From Polynucleobacter sp. MWH-UH35A (GTDB taxonomy: Bacteria > Pseudomonadota > Gammaproteobacteria > Burkholderiales > Burkholderiaceae): a DNA stretch of 64,000 nucleotides. Every line of letters begins with the position of its first letter. The first letter of the stretch is position 1. This document shows, piece after piece, positions 34,161 through 45,049 of this stretch. The DNA is taken from contig NZ_CP061285.1 of the NCBI RefSeq assembly GCF_018687075.1, forward strand, positions 1,736,001 to 1,800,000, given 5' to 3'. A program made the translations under genes and the position numbers. The notes beneath the pieces are model-generated. The model made no database searches. It was given only the letters and a program-made list of their open reading frames with translations, and was not told the DNA's origin.

Positions 34161-35162
34161 ATGACTGACTCACGCTTAAACACCCTCCGCAACTGGCTAA
34201 AAGCCCTAGAAGCTAGCTGGCAATTAGATCTTGACACTTTGGTGCCAGCCTCCGCTGATGCCAGCTTTCGGCGCTATTTTCGAATTGCGTCAAAAATGCC
34301 CAATTTTGGGACTTTGATTGTTATGGATGCCCCGCCCCAACATGAGCCTTTGGATACCTTTATTAAGGTTGATTTATTGCTCTCAGAGGCAGGTTTAAAT
34401 GTGCCAAAAATCCTCGAGCAAAATCTTGCTGAAGGCTTCTTGCTATTGAACGATTTAGGAACAAAGACCTATCTAGCCGAACTGAATAATGAAACTGCTG
34501 ATCATCTTTACAAAGATGCGACTCATGCATTAGTTCAAATGCAACAGGCAAGTAAGCCTAATGTTTTACCAAATTATGACGAAGCACTCTTACAGCGTGA
34601 GCTAGATTTATTTCCGGAATGGTATTTAAAGAAACATCTCCACATTGAGCTCAATGAACAACAAACAGAACAATTAAAAAAATCGTTTGCACTCATTATT
34701 GAGAATAATTTGGCACAAGCTAAAGTCTATGTTCATCGCGATTACCATTCGCGAAATTTAATGTTGACTGAAAAAAATAATCCTGGAGTAATCGACTTCC
34801 AGGATGCGGTATACGGACCCATCACCTATGATGCTGCTTCATTGTGGCGCGATGCTTATATTGCATGGCCAGAAGAACGGGTGATTGACTGGGTAATCAA
34901 GTTTTGGGAGGAAGGACGTAAGGCTGGATTGCCTATGCCAGATGATTTTGGACAGTTCTATCGTGATTTTGAATGGATGGGATTGCAGCGCCATCTTAAG
35001 GTTCTTGGCATCTTCTCCAGACTCTTTCATCGTGATGGCAAAGATGGTTACCTTAAAGATATTCCTTTGGTGCTTGAATACGCAATTGCCTGTGCGAATC
35101 GATACATCGAACTAAAGCCTTTGGCCCGAATTCTGGAATCTACTCGTTCCAATAAAGAATAG
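34161..35162 (+). CDS. amgK: N-acetylmuramate/N-acetylglucosamine 1-kinase (AmgK-like phosphotransferase)
   Basis: 333 residues of the aminoglycoside phosphotransferase fold. The Brenner-type catalytic motif is VHRDYHSRNLML (HxD...N) and the metal-binding motif is VIDFQDAVYGP. The ATG at 34161 is chosen because the protein then begins like other family members; frames opening further upstream overlap lptD. In Pseudomonas and Neisseria AmgK phosphorylates MurNAc (and GlcNAc) at C1 for peptidoglycan recycling. It is followed at 9 nt by murU, the same two-gene unit known from those genera, and lies beside lptD as there. Confidence 0.9.
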   Translation: MTDSRLNTLRNWLKALEASWQLDLDTLVPASADASFRRYFRIASKMPNFGTLIVMDAPPQHEPLDTFIKVDLLLSEAGLNVPKILEQNLAEGFLLLNDLGTKTYLAELNNETADHLYKDATHALVQMQQASKPNVLPNYDEALLQRELDLFPEWYLKKHLHIELNEQQTEQLKKSFALIIENNLAQAKVYVHRDYHSRNLMLTEKNNPGVIDFQDAVYGPITYDAASLWRDAYIAWPEERVIDWVIKFWEEGRKAGLPMPDDFGQFYRDFEWMGLQRHLKVLGIFSRLFHRDGKDGYLKDIPLVLEYAIACANRYIELKPLARILESTRSNKE

Positions 35163-35171
35163 TCACCTACC

Positions 35172-35891
35172 ATGATGAGTAAGCGCAATCCCATTCCCTG
35201 CTTTTTACTTGCTGCTGGTAGAGGTGAGCGCATGCGTCCACTCACAGATACGCTACCTAAACCACTGCTCAGCATTCAGAATAAATCGTTGCTGGCATGG
35301 CATCTAGAGGCTCTAGCAAAAGCAAATATTCAAGAGGTTGTGATTAACCATGCCTGGTTAGGGGAGAAGATTGAAACAGCCCTAGGCAACGGCAAACAAT
35401 TTGGTCTCAATATCCAATACTCCGCAGAAGTCAGCGCTCTAGAAACGGCTGGCGGAATCTGCAAAGCGCTACCTCTTATTGCGCCGGAAAACTATTTCCT
35501 GGTAATCAATGGAGATGTCTTTAGTCCAAACCTGCCTATTGCCCAGATACTGAAAACTGCAGCCAAAATGCAAATGGATGCGAATAAACCATTGGCTCAC
35601 TTATTGATGGTCCCAAATCCCGTTCAACACCCCGAAGGTGATTTTTACCTCCAAGGCTCCACGGTCACAAGCACTGGCTCTGCTGACGCTAAAAAACTCA
35701 CTTTTTCAGGAATTGGGATTTATCACAAAGACCTCTTTAAAGACTTAGAATTTGGAGCGCCTGCGAAGCTTGCACCATTACTAAGGACAGCAATGGAGCA
35801 AAATAAAGTGTCTGGTGAAAAATATCTCGGTCCATGGCACGATGTAGGTACACCACAACGCTTACAAGAGCTCAACGCAGCGTATGAATAA
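35172..35891 (+). CDS. murU: N-acetylmuramate alpha-1-phosphate uridylyltransferase (MurU-like)
   Basis: 239 residues, one nucleotidyltransferase domain. The signature LAAGRGERMRPLTDTLPKPLL (about residues 13-33), LVINGD for metal binding and a C-terminal GPWHDVGTPQRL are intact. There is no C-terminal beta-helix, as expected for MurU rather than GlmU. MurU joins UTP and MurNAc-1-P to UDP-MurNAc, bypassing the fosfomycin-sensitive MurA step. The assignment rests on pairing with amgK; alone it would be a generic sugar-1-phosphate nucleotidyltransferase. It overlaps pepP by 8 nt. Confidence 0.9.
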   Translation: MMSKRNPIPCFLLAAGRGERMRPLTDTLPKPLLSIQNKSLLAWHLEALAKANIQEVVINHAWLGEKIETALGNGKQFGLNIQYSAEVSALETAGGICKALPLIAPENYFLVINGDVFSPNLPIAQILKTAAKMQMDANKPLAHLLMVPNPVQHPEGDFYLQGSTVTSTGSADAKKLTFSGIGIYHKDLFKDLEFGAPAKLAPLLRTAMEQNKVSGEKYLGPWHDVGTPQRLQELNAAYE

Positions 35892-37251
35892 AACGAATAT
35901 TTATCAGGTTCGTAGAAACAAATTAGCAGAACAAATCTTTGCCAAGACGGGCGGGGGTATTGCTGTCATCTCAACTGCCCCTGAGCTTGCTCGTAACCGC
36001 GATAGCGAATTTCCTTATCGTCATGACAGCGACTTTTATTACTTAACAGGTTTTGATGAGCCAGGCGCTACGCTAGTGATGCACATTGAATCCAGTGGGA
36101 AAGGCTTCCAACTTCAATCTCACTTATTTTGCAGACCTAAGGATCCTGAACGTGAAATCTGGGATGGCGTCCGTTTGGGGCCCGAAGCAGCGCCAAAAGT
36201 GCTGGGAATTGAATATGCTCATAGCAACCATGAGTTAGATCGAAAGTTAGCTGATTTATTGGCTGATCAAGATGCCGTCTACGTCCGCCTTGCCGAAAGT
36301 GCAGAAGCAGATAGGCGCTTGCGTCATTGGATGAAACAAGTGCGAGGTCAAGCGCGCTCAGGGGTAAACCCACCTTCAGAATTTCATGATGTTGAGGCAC
36401 TCATTCATGAAATGCGCTTATTTAAAGACCCTCATGAAATCGACATCATGCGTCGTGCAGCAGCCATCTCTGCTCGCGCCCATATTCGCGCAATGCAAAT
36501 TTGCAAACCTGGCATGCGTGAATATCAACTTGAAGCTGAATTGCTGCATGAGTTCCGCAATAGCGGATCGCAGAGCGTGGCATACAACAGCATTGTTGCT
36601 GGCGGCGCAAATTCTTGCATCCTTCACTATCGTGCAGGCTCAACCGAGTTACGTAGCGGCGAACTTTGTTTGATTGATGCTGGCTGCGAATTAGATGGCT
36701 ATGCATCCGATATCACGCGCACCTTTCCAGTCAATGGCCAATTTACCGGCCCGCAACGCGCTCTATATGAAATCACTTTAGCAGCACAGGAAGCTGCAAT
36801 TGCCATGACAAAACCCGGCAATACTTTTATGCAACCCCATGAGGCAGCATTGACAGTGCTTACCCAAGGCTTGCTCGATGAAAAACTACTCAAACTTTCA
36901 GAATTGGGTTCTCTAGATAACGCCATTGAAACTGGCGCTTATCGTCGCTTCTATATGCACCGCACCTCACATTGGCTAGGCATGGATGTGCATGATGTAG
37001 GTTCATATCGCGAAGTTAGCCAAAATTCATCTTGCGCAGATAAGCCATGGCGTATCTTGAAAAGCGGCATGGTTATTACTGTTGAGCCCGGGCTCTATAT
37101 CAGACCCGCAGATGATATTGATGAAACATTTTGGAATATCGGCATTCGCATTGAGGATGACGCTGTACTCAATGATTCTGGATGTGAATTGATTTCTCGT
37201 GGCGTGCCCGTCAAAGCCGATGAGATTGAAGCGCTCATGAAAAACGCTTAA
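35884..37251 (+). CDS. pepP: Xaa-Pro aminopeptidase (aminopeptidase P)
   Basis: 455 residues, full length. The N-terminal creatinase-like domain (1-175) carries YRHDSDFYYLTGFDEPGA. The C-terminal pita-bread metallopeptidase domain has two metal Asp in IDAGCELDGYASDITRTF, His in HRTSHWLGMDVHDVG, and Glu in TVEPGLY and RIEDD. It removes an N-terminal residue before Pro in the cytoplasm. Overlap with murU and a 16-nt gap to the ubiH-like gene suggest one transcript; pepP next to ubiH/visC genes is a common arrangement. Confidence 0.95.
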   Translation: MNKTNIYQVRRNKLAEQIFAKTGGGIAVISTAPELARNRDSEFPYRHDSDFYYLTGFDEPGATLVMHIESSGKGFQLQSHLFCRPKDPEREIWDGVRLGPEAAPKVLGIEYAHSNHELDRKLADLLADQDAVYVRLAESAEADRRLRHWMKQVRGQARSGVNPPSEFHDVEALIHEMRLFKDPHEIDIMRRAAAISARAHIRAMQICKPGMREYQLEAELLHEFRNSGSQSVAYNSIVAGGANSCILHYRAGSTELRSGELCLIDAGCELDGYASDITRTFPVNGQFTGPQRALYEITLAAQEAAIAMTKPGNTFMQPHEAALTVLTQGLLDEKLLKLSELGSLDNAIETGAYRRFYMHRTSHWLGMDVHDVGSYREVSQNSSCADKPWRILKSGMVITVEPGLYIRPADDIDETFWNIGIRIEDDAVLNDSGCELISRGVPVKADEIEALMKNA

Positions 37252-37267
37252 GAGCGCTCATCTAGAA

Positions 37268-38425
37268 ATGACTTCATCTAATTGCGATATTTTGATTCAA
37301 GGCGGCGGTCCTGTTGGGCTTGCTTGTGCAGCCTGGATCTTGCAAAAATTTCCTGAGGCAAACATCACATTGCTTGATCGCAATTCTGTCAACGATGATG
37401 ACTTAGCTCAAGCAGATAGCCGCGGAATTGCCCTCTCACACGGCAGCAAACTGTTGCTTGATACGATTCACGCATGGCCAAAAGAATCTGCTCCGATACA
37501 TCGTGTGCATGTTTCACAAGCAGGGCGCTTTGGCCGAGCACTAATGACGCGCGAAGAACTCAATCAAGACGCCCTTGGGCACATTATTCGCTATCGTGAT
37601 ATCCATCTCACTCTTCGCAAAGCTTTACGCGCTCTACAAACAAAAAGTCCAAACTTTACTTGGGAGCAGATTCAGAACGACGCCGAAGAAAGTCAGATCC
37701 ATGCGAAATGCATTGTGCATGCTGAAGGTGGTTTATTTAAAAAACAGGATTGGGTTGAGTCAGGACGCGACTATGGTCAGTCAGCATTAGTGGGATTGGT
37801 TGAGGTAGAAAAGGCAGAGCCCCACCAAGCATGGGAACGCTTTACAGCCGAGGGTCCTTTAGCGGTTTTACCAAGCCACTATGGCGCCAATGTATTAAAT
37901 CTAGTTTGGTGCGGCTCGCCAGAATCGTCACAGCATCGTTTACAGCTGGCAGATGCAGAGTTCTTGCATGAATTACAAAATGAATTTGGTTCACGCATTG
38001 GAAGGTTTCAAAAAATTCAAGATCGTCGTCTATACGAGCTTGGCTTGAACTATCGCAAAGAAATTACTAAAGACAATGAAGTTTGGATCGGTAATGCAGC
38101 CCAAACGTTGCACCCAGTCGCAGGCCAAGGTTTAAATCTGGGATTACGAGATGCATTTTTGTTAGCAGAAAAACTGGTTGGCGTATTTTCCGGGCCGCGA
38201 GAAAACCAATCTCCAACGGATGTGCAAAATGCACTTCAGGAATATGCTCAAAGTCGTAAAGCTGATAGAGCAACCACAATTGGACTGACGGACTTCATGG
38301 CTCGGATATTCACCTCCAATCTAGCCCCAATTGTGATGGCCCGCGGATTGGCTTTATCGGCCCTCCAGTGGCTTCCACCAGTTAAAACAGCCTTAGCACG
38401 CCAGATGATGTTTGGCAGGCGCTAA
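37268..38425 (+). CDS. UbiH/COQ6-family FAD-dependent hydroxylase
   Basis: 385 residues. The FAD-binding GGGPVGLACAAWIL motif is at residues 12-25, and the DG-type second motif and the C-terminal GNAAQTLHPVAGQGLNLGLRDAFLLAE are typical of ubiquinone-ring hydroxylases (UbiH, UbiI, UbiF). Which ring position it attacks cannot be told from sequence by eye; betaproteobacteria vary in how many of these enzymes they have. It acts at the inner membrane in ubiquinone synthesis, together with UbiB, UbiJ and UbiE encoded at 57-61 kb. Confidence 0.88.
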   Translation: MTSSNCDILIQGGGPVGLACAAWILQKFPEANITLLDRNSVNDDDLAQADSRGIALSHGSKLLLDTIHAWPKESAPIHRVHVSQAGRFGRALMTREELNQDALGHIIRYRDIHLTLRKALRALQTKSPNFTWEQIQNDAEESQIHAKCIVHAEGGLFKKQDWVESGRDYGQSALVGLVEVEKAEPHQAWERFTAEGPLAVLPSHYGANVLNLVWCGSPESSQHRLQLADAEFLHELQNEFGSRIGRFQKIQDRRLYELGLNYRKEITKDNEVWIGNAAQTLHPVAGQGLNLGLRDAFLLAEKLVGVFSGPRENQSPTDVQNALQEYAQSRKADRATTIGLTDFMARIFTSNLAPIVMARGLALSALQWLPPVKTALARQMMFGRR

Positions 38426-38554
38426 GGGGTCTTAATCGCCCTCCAGATACGAACATTCTCCATTTGATCTGTAGCAAGTAATCTGCCTAAAAAATAGGCA
38501 AATCTGGGGTCATCTGTGCTAAAGTGTCATGCTTTCCGCCCAAGCCCCTTTTTG

Positions 38555-39571
38555 ATGAATATTGGCCCTCACCTCCTCGCAAATAGACTATTTGTGGCCC
38601 CTATGGCAGGGGTCACGGATCGCCCATTTAGGCAGCTTTGCAAGAAATTAGGCGCCGGATATGCCGTTTCTGAAATGGTGGCCTCCAATGCCCTGCTTTG
38701 GAAAAGCGAAAAGACCCAACGTCGGGCCAACCATGTTGGTGAATTCAAACCGATTGCAGTTCAAATTGCCGGGGCTGATCCCGCAATGATGGCAACTGCA
38801 GCAAAAATCAACGTAGATCATGGCGCACAGATTATTGACATCAACATGGGTTGTCCTGCCAAAAAAGTTTGCAACGTTGCTGCAGGCTCAGCTTTATTGC
38901 GCGACGAACCATTAGTACAGCAAATTCTCGAAGCAGTTGTAAATGCTGTTGGCACTGGGCCGAATGCAATACCTGTTACTTTAAAAATTCGGACTGGCTG
39001 GGATCGTGAGCATAAGAATGCGATCGAGATTGCACGTCTTGCAGAGCAATCTGGCATCTCCATGCTCACTGTTCATGGTCGCACAAGAGCAGATTTGTAT
39101 CACGGTGAAGCCGAATATGAAACGATCACCGCAGTCAAAAGTAGTGTGGCTATTCCCGTGGTTGCCAACGGCGATATCAATAGTCCAGAAAAGGCTGAGC
39201 AAGTTTTAAAGACCACCGGCGCTGATGCCATCATGATTGGCAGAGCTGCCCAAGGTCGCCCTTGGATCTTTCGTGAAATTCACCACTATCTTGAAACTGG
39301 TGGCAAGCTGCCAACCCCAGAGATCAATGAGATTCAGGCCATCATGAATGCCCATCTCTTAGATCACTATGAGTTTTATGGGGAGCACATCGGCCTTCGT
39401 ACCGCCCGTAAACATATCGGCTGGTACTGCAAGGGTTTACGTGACTCGCATGCTTTCCGTCAGCGCATGAATACTGCCGACGACTGCAAGACCCAACTTC
39501 AAATGGTCAATGATTATTTTGACGAAATGAAATCCCATTCTGACCGCTTGTTATTTTTAGAGGCGGCGTAG
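38555..39571 (+). CDS. dusB: tRNA-dihydrouridine synthase B
   Basis: 338 residues. An FMN TIM-barrel with MAGVTDRPFRQLC near the N-terminus, the catalytic-Cys segment MGCPAKKVCNVAAGSALL (about 95-112), a TVHGRTRADLY phosphate-binding stretch and IGRAAQGRPW. DusB reduces uridines in the tRNA D-loop. The ATG at 38555 gives the normal length; a GTG frame opens 13 codons earlier. No strong ribosome site is seen for either. The dusB-fis order downstream is the classical one. The 129-nt gap before it contains a TGCCTA/TAGGCA inverted repeat of unknown role. Confidence 0.95.
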   Translation: MNIGPHLLANRLFVAPMAGVTDRPFRQLCKKLGAGYAVSEMVASNALLWKSEKTQRRANHVGEFKPIAVQIAGADPAMMATAAKINVDHGAQIIDINMGCPAKKVCNVAAGSALLRDEPLVQQILEAVVNAVGTGPNAIPVTLKIRTGWDREHKNAIEIARLAEQSGISMLTVHGRTRADLYHGEAEYETITAVKSSVAIPVVANGDINSPEKAEQVLKTTGADAIMIGRAAQGRPWIFREIHHYLETGGKLPTPEINEIQAIMNAHLLDHYEFYGEHIGLRTARKHIGWYCKGLRDSHAFRQRMNTADDCKTQLQMVNDYFDEMKSHSDRLLFLEAA

Positions 39572-39622
39572 TTCTGATCCTATTTTGATTTCTTATTTTT
39601 AGTTTTGTATTGATAGATTGTT

Positions 39623-39862
39623 ATGACCAATAAGCACCCGATTACCGAATGTATTGAAACCCAGTTGCAAGGCTATCTAAATGACCTCAAGGGAACAGCG
39701 CCGACCGATATCTATCAAATGGTATTGGCCGTTGTGGAAAAACCAATGTTGGAACTCGTGATGCAGCATGCAAAACACAATCAATCCTTGGCCGCCCAAT
39801 ACCTTGGCATCAATCGCAATACTCTTCACAAGAAACTCGTTGAGCATCAACTTCTGAAATAA
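39623..39862 (+). CDS. fis: Fis-family DNA-binding protein
   Basis: 79 residues, shorter than E. coli Fis (98) at the N-terminus, as in many betaproteobacteria. The C-terminal helix-turn-helix (NQSLAAQYLGINRNTLHKKLVEHQL) is well conserved. The N-terminal beta-hairpin arms used by enterobacterial Fis for Hin/Gin activation seem reduced. It is a nucleoid-associated regulator, downstream of dusB by 51 nt as in the classical operon, and upstream of purH. Confidence 0.92.
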   Translation: MTNKHPITECIETQLQGYLNDLKGTAPTDIYQMVLAVVEKPMLELVMQHAKHNQSLAAQYLGINRNTLHKKLVEHQLLK

Positions 39863-39914
39863 ATTTCAACATTCAAGCCATCTCCTTTTTATTTAATTAC
39901 ACCCTCCGAAAACT

Positions 39915-41495
39915 ATGATCCGTACAGCTCTACTTTCCGTCTCCGATAAAAATGGCATCGTGCCTTTTGCAAAATCCCTCCACGAACAAGGCGTAAAGCT
40001 GATTTCTACTGGTGGCACCGCAAAACTCTTGGCTGAGAATAATTTGCCTGTGGTTGAGGTCTCCTCCTTAACCAAATTCCCAGAAATGCTTGATGGTCGT
40101 GTAAAAACCCTCCATCCCATGGTTCATGGTGGCTTATTAGCTCGTAGAGACTTTCCAGAGCATATGGCAGCACTAAAAGAGCATGGCATCGACACCATCG
40201 ATATGCTCGTCATCAACCTATACCCATTTAATGAAACTGTTGCCAAGGAAAGCTGCTCCTTTGAAGATGCGGTAGAAAATATTGATATTGGCGGTCCTGC
40301 GATGTTGCGTGCTGCTGCAAAAAACCATCAAGACGTTACCGTTTTAATTTCACCAGAAGATTACGCTCCAGTATTGGCAGAAATGAAAGCTAACAAGAAT
40401 ATTGTTTCTTATAAGACAAATTTAGCTTTAGCCAAAAAAGTATTTGCGCATACCGCTCAGTATGACGGCGCAATTGCAAACTATCTTTCCGCTTTAGGTG
40501 ACGACCTAGATCACAAAGCACGTTCTGCTTATCCCGAAACTTTGCACCTTGCTTTTGAAAAAGTACAAGAGATGCGTTACGGCGAGAACCCACATCAATC
40601 TGCGGCGTTCTACAAAGATATTTACCCTGTTGATGGCGCTCTTGCAAATTACAAACAGTTACAGGGTAAAGAGCTTTCCTACAACAATATTGCGGATGCT
40701 GACTCTGCCTGGGAATGCGTGAAGAGCTTTACTGGCAATGCCGGTGGCGCTGCAGCTTGCGTCATCATCAAGCACGCTAATCCTTGTGGTGTGGCTGTTG
40801 GAGCAAGTGCTCTTGAGGCCTATCAAAAAGCATTCAAAACGGATCCTAGCTCAGCTTTTGGCGGCATTATTGCTTTTAACGTTCCTTGCGATGGTGCAGC
40901 GGCAGAAGCGATCTCCAAGCAATTCGTAGAAGTATTAATTGCCCCTAGCTTTAGCGATGAAGCTAAAGCAATCTTTGCTGCCAAGCAAAATGTGCGCCTC
41001 TTAGAGATTCCATTGGGCACGTCATTTAATACGTTTGATTTCAAACGCGTTGGTGGTGGCTTGCTAGTGCAATCGCCTGATGCCAAAAACGTTCTCGAAA
41101 ATGAAATGCGTGTTGTTAGCAAACGTTTGCCGACTCCAAGCGAAATGCATGACATGATGTTTGCATGGCGTGTTGCTAAGTTTGTGAAATCCAATGCTAT
41201 TGTGTATTGCGCCAATGGCATGACTCTGGGCATTGGCGCAGGCCAAATGAGCCGTGTGGATTCTGCACGCATGGCCAGCATTAAAGCTGAAAATGCTGGC
41301 TTAAGCCTCAAAGGCTCAGCAGTAGCAAGTGACGCCTTCTTCCCATTCCGTGATGGTTTGGATGTGGTCGTCAATGGTGGCGCTAGCTGTGCGATTCAGC
41401 CGGGCGGCAGCATGCGGGATGATGAAATCATTGCAGCCGCAAATGAACATGGTATTGCCATGATCTTTACTGGCACCCGTCACTTCCGTCACTAA
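39915..41495 (+). CDS. purH: Bifunctional AICAR transformylase / IMP cyclohydrolase
   Basis: 526 residues. An N-terminal MGS-like IMP cyclohydrolase domain (1-195; STGGTAKLL and [11 protein letters not shown]) is followed by the AICAR formyltransferase domain with catalytic Lys-His in IIKHANPCG and a [12 protein letters not shown] stretch. It performs the last two steps of purine synthesis. It lies 52 nt after fis and 26 nt before ruvC. No purine-specific regulatory site is recognised upstream. Confidence 0.97.
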   Translation: MIRTALLSVSDKNGIVPFAKSLHEQGVKLISTGGTAKLLAENNLPVVEVSSLTKFPEMLDGRVKTLHPMVHGGLLARRDFPEHMAALKEHGIDTIDMLVINLYPFNETVAKESCSFEDAVENIDIGGPAMLRAAAKNHQDVTVLISPEDYAPVLAEMKANKNIVSYKTNLALAKKVFAHTAQYDGAIANYLSALGDDLDHKARSAYPETLHLAFEKVQEMRYGENPHQSAAFYKDIYPVDGALANYKQLQGKELSYNNIADADSAWECVKSFTGNAGGAAACVIIKHANPCGVAVGASALEAYQKAFKTDPSSAFGGIIAFNVPCDGAAAEAISKQFVEVLIAPSFSDEAKAIFAAKQNVRLLEIPLGTSFNTFDFKRVGGGLLVQSPDAKNVLENEMRVVSKRLPTPSEMHDMMFAWRVAKFVKSNAIVYCANGMTLGIGAGQMSRVDSARMASIKAENAGLSLKGSAVASDAFFPFRDGLDVVVNGGASCAIQPGGSMRDDEIIAAANEHGIAMIFTGTRHFRH

Positions 41496-41521
41496 GCAAA
41501 CGGGAAGCAATCAACAAACTT

Positions 41522-42043
41522 ATGCGCTGGATAGGAATCGACCCAGGATTACGGACAACTGGTTTTGGCGTCATCGATGTCGATGGCCAAAAACTGACTT
41601 ACGTAGCCTCGGGGACGATTGAGAGTGGTAATCCAGCCAAGGGCTTGCCTGAGCGCCTAGGAGCGCTCTATGCTGGCCTTAAAGAAGTTTTAGAGACATA
41701 CCAACCTGAATCTGCTGCGATTGAAGAGGTTTTCTTAAACGTCAATCCGCGCTCGACACTCATGCTTGGGCAAGCAAGGGGTGCCGTGATCGCGGCCCTT
41801 GTTTCTGAAAAACTCCCAGTAGCAGAGTACAGCGCCCTGCGGGTGAAGCAAGCCATCGTTGGCACAGGACGCGCTGCTAAGCCACAGATACAAGAAATGG
41901 TGAAACGTCTTTTAAGACTAAATCGCGCTCCTGGGACGGATGCTTCTGATGCATTAGGTGTTGCTATCTGCGCCGCCCATCATGCGCAAATACCAAAAGC
42001 CATCACCGCTGCTGCATCACCCTCTAAGAAGCGCAGCAAGTAA
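41522..42043 (+). CDS. ruvC: Holliday junction resolvase RuvC
   Basis: 173 residues of the RNase H fold. The first catalytic Asp is in [15 protein letters not shown] (residues 3-17), Glu in [11 protein letters not shown] (about 67-77), and the last acidic pair is in [16 protein letters not shown] (about 140-155). RuvC cuts Holliday junctions moved by RuvAB, encoded next. The basic Lys/Ser tail is non-catalytic. Confidence 0.97.
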   Translation: MRWIGIDPGLRTTGFGVIDVDGQKLTYVASGTIESGNPAKGLPERLGALYAGLKEVLETYQPESAAIEEVFLNVNPRSTLMLGQARGAVIAALVSEKLPVAEYSALRVKQAIVGTGRAAKPQIQEMVKRLLRLNRAPGTDASDALGVAICAAHHAQIPKAITAAASPSKKRSK

Positions 42044-42072
42044 AAATACCCATCACAGGTTAAGATCTCTAC

Positions 42073-42654
42073 ATGATTGGTCGCATTCAAGGCACTCTCG
42101 TTTCGGTACACCCTCCACGTCTCTTGGTTGATTGCCAAGGCATTGGATATGAAGTGGATGTACCTATGAGCACTTTGTATCAATTGCCTCAAGCAGGTCA
42201 AAAAATTACCTTACTGACCCACTTTCAGGTACGCGAAGATGCGCAGCAACTGTTTGGGTTTGCGACTGAGACTGAGCGTGAGGCATTTAGACAGCTCATT
42301 AAAATTAGTGGTGTCGGCTCTCGCACCGCATTGGCGGTTCTATCAGGGATGAGTGTCAATGAACTTGCTCAAGCCATTGCGCTGCAAGAAGCTGGACGTC
42401 TCACCCAAGTTCCAGGCATCGGCAAAAAAACAGCTGAGCGTCTGTGCTTAGAACTCAAAGGAAAGTTAGCTCCTGATCTGGGTATTGCGGGCGGCAATTC
42501 TCAAACTATTGAGGCAAACAGCGAAGTGTTGCAAGCACTCTTAGCGCTGGGCTATTCAGAAAAAGAAGCGCTCTTGGCATTAAAGCAAATCCCAGTCGAT
42601 ACCTCTGTGTCAGATGGCATCCGCATGGGCTTGAAGTATTTATCCAAAGCTTAA
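42073..42654 (+). CDS. ruvA: Holliday junction branch migration protein RuvA
   Basis: 193 residues. Domain I is an OB fold (1-62, MIGRIQGTL start), domain II holds two helix-hairpin-helix motifs ([15 protein letters not shown] and [16 protein letters not shown]), and domain III (about 148-193), which contacts RuvB, is present after a Gly/Asn-rich linker. RuvA tetramers hold the junction. It is 29 nt after ruvC and 25 nt before ruvB. Confidence 0.97.
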   Translation: MIGRIQGTLVSVHPPRLLVDCQGIGYEVDVPMSTLYQLPQAGQKITLLTHFQVREDAQQLFGFATETEREAFRQLIKISGVGSRTALAVLSGMSVNELAQAIALQEAGRLTQVPGIGKKTAERLCLELKGKLAPDLGIAGGNSQTIEANSEVLQALLALGYSEKEALLALKQIPVDTSVSDGIRMGLKYLSKA

Positions 42655-42679
42655 TACCAAAGGGATCTAAACTTTAAGT

Positions 42680-43744
42680 ATGGCAATACATACAGACGAC
42701 CTAAGCTCTATTCCCGATGATCTACCAGAAGGAAATGAACGTATTGTGAGTGGCTCAGCAGGTAATGCTGAAGCCGTCTTTGAGAGAGCGCTGCGCCCTA
42801 AACAACTCGATGAGTATGTAGGCCAAGCGAAAGCGCGCGCCCAACTGGAAATTTTTATTAGTGCAACGAGGGCTCGCAAAGAAGCTCTTGATCACGTTCT
42901 CCTGTTTGGACCACCCGGTCTTGGCAAAACTACTTTAGCCCACATCATTGCCAGAGAGCTTGGTGTCAACTTGCGTCAAACCAGCGGCCCAGTTTTAGAT
43001 AGGCCAGGCGACCTTGCTGCCTTGCTCACCAATTTAGAAGAAAACGATGTTCTCTTTATTGATGAAATTCATCGCTTATCCCCAGTTGTAGAAGAAATTC
43101 TCTACCCCGCACTTGAGGACTACAGCTTAGACATCATGATTGGTGAGGGGCCTGCAGCCCGTAGCGTGAAGATTGACCTCAAGCCTTTTACGCTGATTGG
43201 CGCTACCACTCGTGCTGGCATGCTGACCAATCCATTGCGTGATCGCTTCGGTATTGTGGCCAGGCTCGAGTTCTACACTACAGAAGAGCTCACTAAAATT
43301 ATTAATCGCTCAGCCAGCTTGCTCAAAGCCGATATTGATCCAGATGGCTCCACAGAAATCGCCAAGCGTGCGCGCGGGACTCCGCGTATTGCTAACCGAC
43401 TACTACGTCGGGTTCGTGACTATGCAGAAGTCAAAGGCACTGGCACGATCACCAAAGCTATGGCTGATGCCGCATTAAAAATGTTGGATGTCGATCCCAG
43501 TGGTTTTGATGTGATGGATAGAAAACTACTTGAAGCGATCTTGCATAAGTTTGATGGTGGCCCAGTGGGTATTGATAACCTAGCAGCAGCCATTGGCGAA
43601 GAACGCGACACCATTGAAGATGTTCTTGAGCCCTACCTCATTCAGCAAGGTTACTTACAGAGAACCTCCAGAGGAAGGGTTGCGACCCGCCAAGCCTATG
43701 AACACTTTGGATTAACGCCACACGGCGGTAGCCTAGATATTTAA
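42680..43744 (+). CDS. ruvB: Holliday junction branch migration ATPase RuvB
   Basis: 354 residues. The AAA+ core has Walker [10 protein letters not shown] (77-85), Walker B with DEIHRL, sensor 1 in IGATTRAG and an arginine finger in LRDRFG. A C-terminal winged helix follows (about 265-340, ending [19 protein letters not shown]). RuvB hexamers drive branch migration with RuvA. The last 4 nt overlap the convergent tyrS stop. Confidence 0.98.
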   Translation: MAIHTDDLSSIPDDLPEGNERIVSGSAGNAEAVFERALRPKQLDEYVGQAKARAQLEIFISATRARKEALDHVLLFGPPGLGKTTLAHIIARELGVNLRQTSGPVLDRPGDLAALLTNLEENDVLFIDEIHRLSPVVEEILYPALEDYSLDIMIGEGPAARSVKIDLKPFTLIGATTRAGMLTNPLRDRFGIVARLEFYTTEELTKIINRSASLLKADIDPDGSTEIAKRARGTPRIANRLLRRVRDYAEVKGTGTITKAMADAALKMLDVDPSGFDVMDRKLLEAILHKFDGGPVGIDNLAAAIGEERDTIEDVLEPYLIQQGYLQRTSRGRVATRQAYEHFGLTPHGGSLDI

Positions 43745-44973
43745 GCTAGGGTCACTTTAGCAAACTTACGTTTGCCCACTTGCACAACGTAAGTGCCAGC
43801 CTCAACCTTTAGTTGCTTATCGGCAATCGTTACGCCATCCATCTTCACCCCGTTTTGCTCAATATTACGGTTAGCTTCTGAGGTTGATGGCGCCAAGCCG
43901 GCAGCCTTTAGAAGATTAGCAATTTGCATTGGGGCGCCAGAGAGAATGACTTCTGGAATGTCATCCGGTACACCACCTTTGGCGCGATGATTAAAGTCCT
44001 CTAAAGCTTTTTCTGCGGCAGCCTGCGAATGAAAGCGTGCAACGATTTCTTGTGCGAGCAACACCTTGCAGTCTTTGGGATTGCGGCCCGCAGCAACTTC
44101 CTGCTTCATGAGATCAATTTCAGCCATTGGACGGAAAGAAAGCAATGTGAAATAGTCCCACATCAATTCATCGGAGATGCTTAAAAGCTTGCCAAACATC
44201 TCACCAGCAGGCTCGCTGATACCAATGTAATTACCTTTGGACTTACTCATCTTGTCCACGCCATCTAAACCAACCAGGAGTGGCATTGTCAAAATACATT
44301 GTGGCTCTTGTCCATATTCACGCTGGAGCTCGCGCCCAACTAAGAGGTTAAATTTTTGGTCTGTGCCACCAAGCTCTAGATCACTCTTGAGCGCAACAGA
44401 GTCATAGCCTTGCATTAACGGATATAAAAACTCATGAATAGAGATTGGTACGCCATTACGATAGCGCTTAGTGAAGTCGTCGCGCTCTAACATACGAGCC
44501 ACGGTATGTTTTGCGGCCAACTGAATCATGCCACGTGCCCCTAAGGGATCACACCATTCACTGTTGTAACGCACTTCAGTTTTAGCAGGATCAAGGACCA
44601 TACTTGCTTGACGATAGTAAGTCTCGGCGTTGACAGCGATCTCTTCAGCAGTCAGAGGTGGGCGTGTAGCGTTACGACCTGATGGATCGCCGATCATGCT
44701 AGTGAAATCGCCGATCAAAAAAATAACGGTATGACCTAGATCCTGCAACTGACGCAATTTATTTAAAACAACGGTATGACCCAGATGAATATCAGGCGCC
44801 GTCGGATCTAAACCCAGTTTGATTCTGAGCGGGGTATTGGTGGCTTGGCTTCGGGCCAGCTTCTGGACCCAGTCCGCCTCAACCAATAGCTCATCACAAC
44901 CTCGCTTAGTAACTTCGAGCGCTGCAAAGACTTCAGGGGTCAAAGGATATTTTTGGTCTGGTTTGGCCGTCAT
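43741..44973 (-). CDS. tyrS: Tyrosyl-tRNA synthetase (KMSKS type)
   Basis: 410 residues, class I. The HIGH-type motif reads HLGH (63-66) and the second signature is KMSKSKGN. This KMSKS form belongs to the TyrZ-like branch rather than E. coli TyrS, whose motif is KFGKT. A C-terminal S4 RNA-binding domain (about 345-410) is present. I start at the ATG at 44973, where the protein lines up with relatives, though the ribosome site is poor; frames opening upstream run toward the divergent anmK start. Confidence 0.95.
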   Translation of the reverse strand: MTAKPDQKYPLTPEVFAALEVTKRGCDELLVEADWVQKLARSQATNTPLRIKLGLDPTAPDIHLGHTVVLNKLRQLQDLGHTVIFLIGDFTSMIGDPSGRNATRPPLTAEEIAVNAETYYRQASMVLDPAKTEVRYNSEWCDPLGARGMIQLAAKHTVARMLERDDFTKRYRNGVPISIHEFLYPLMQGYDSVALKSDLELGGTDQKFNLLVGRELQREYGQEPQCILTMPLLVGLDGVDKMSKSKGNYIGISEPAGEMFGKLLSISDELMWDYFTLLSFRPMAEIDLMKQEVAAGRNPKDCKVLLAQEIVARFHSQAAAEKALEDFNHRAKGGVPDDIPEVILSGAPMQIANLLKAAGLAPSTSEANRNIEQNGVKMDGVTIADKQLKVEAGTYVVQVGKRKFAKVTLA

Positions 44974-45049
44974 GCTGATTCGGTTTGCTGATTCAGTTAA
45001 ATTAGTAGTTAAATTGCTAAAGCATAATTGTCGCATTCCTGAGAGCTCC

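Noticed and set aside
40823..41374. 183-residue reverse frame inside purH
   Set aside because: Antisense shadow of a conserved enzyme gene without ribosome site or family resemblance.
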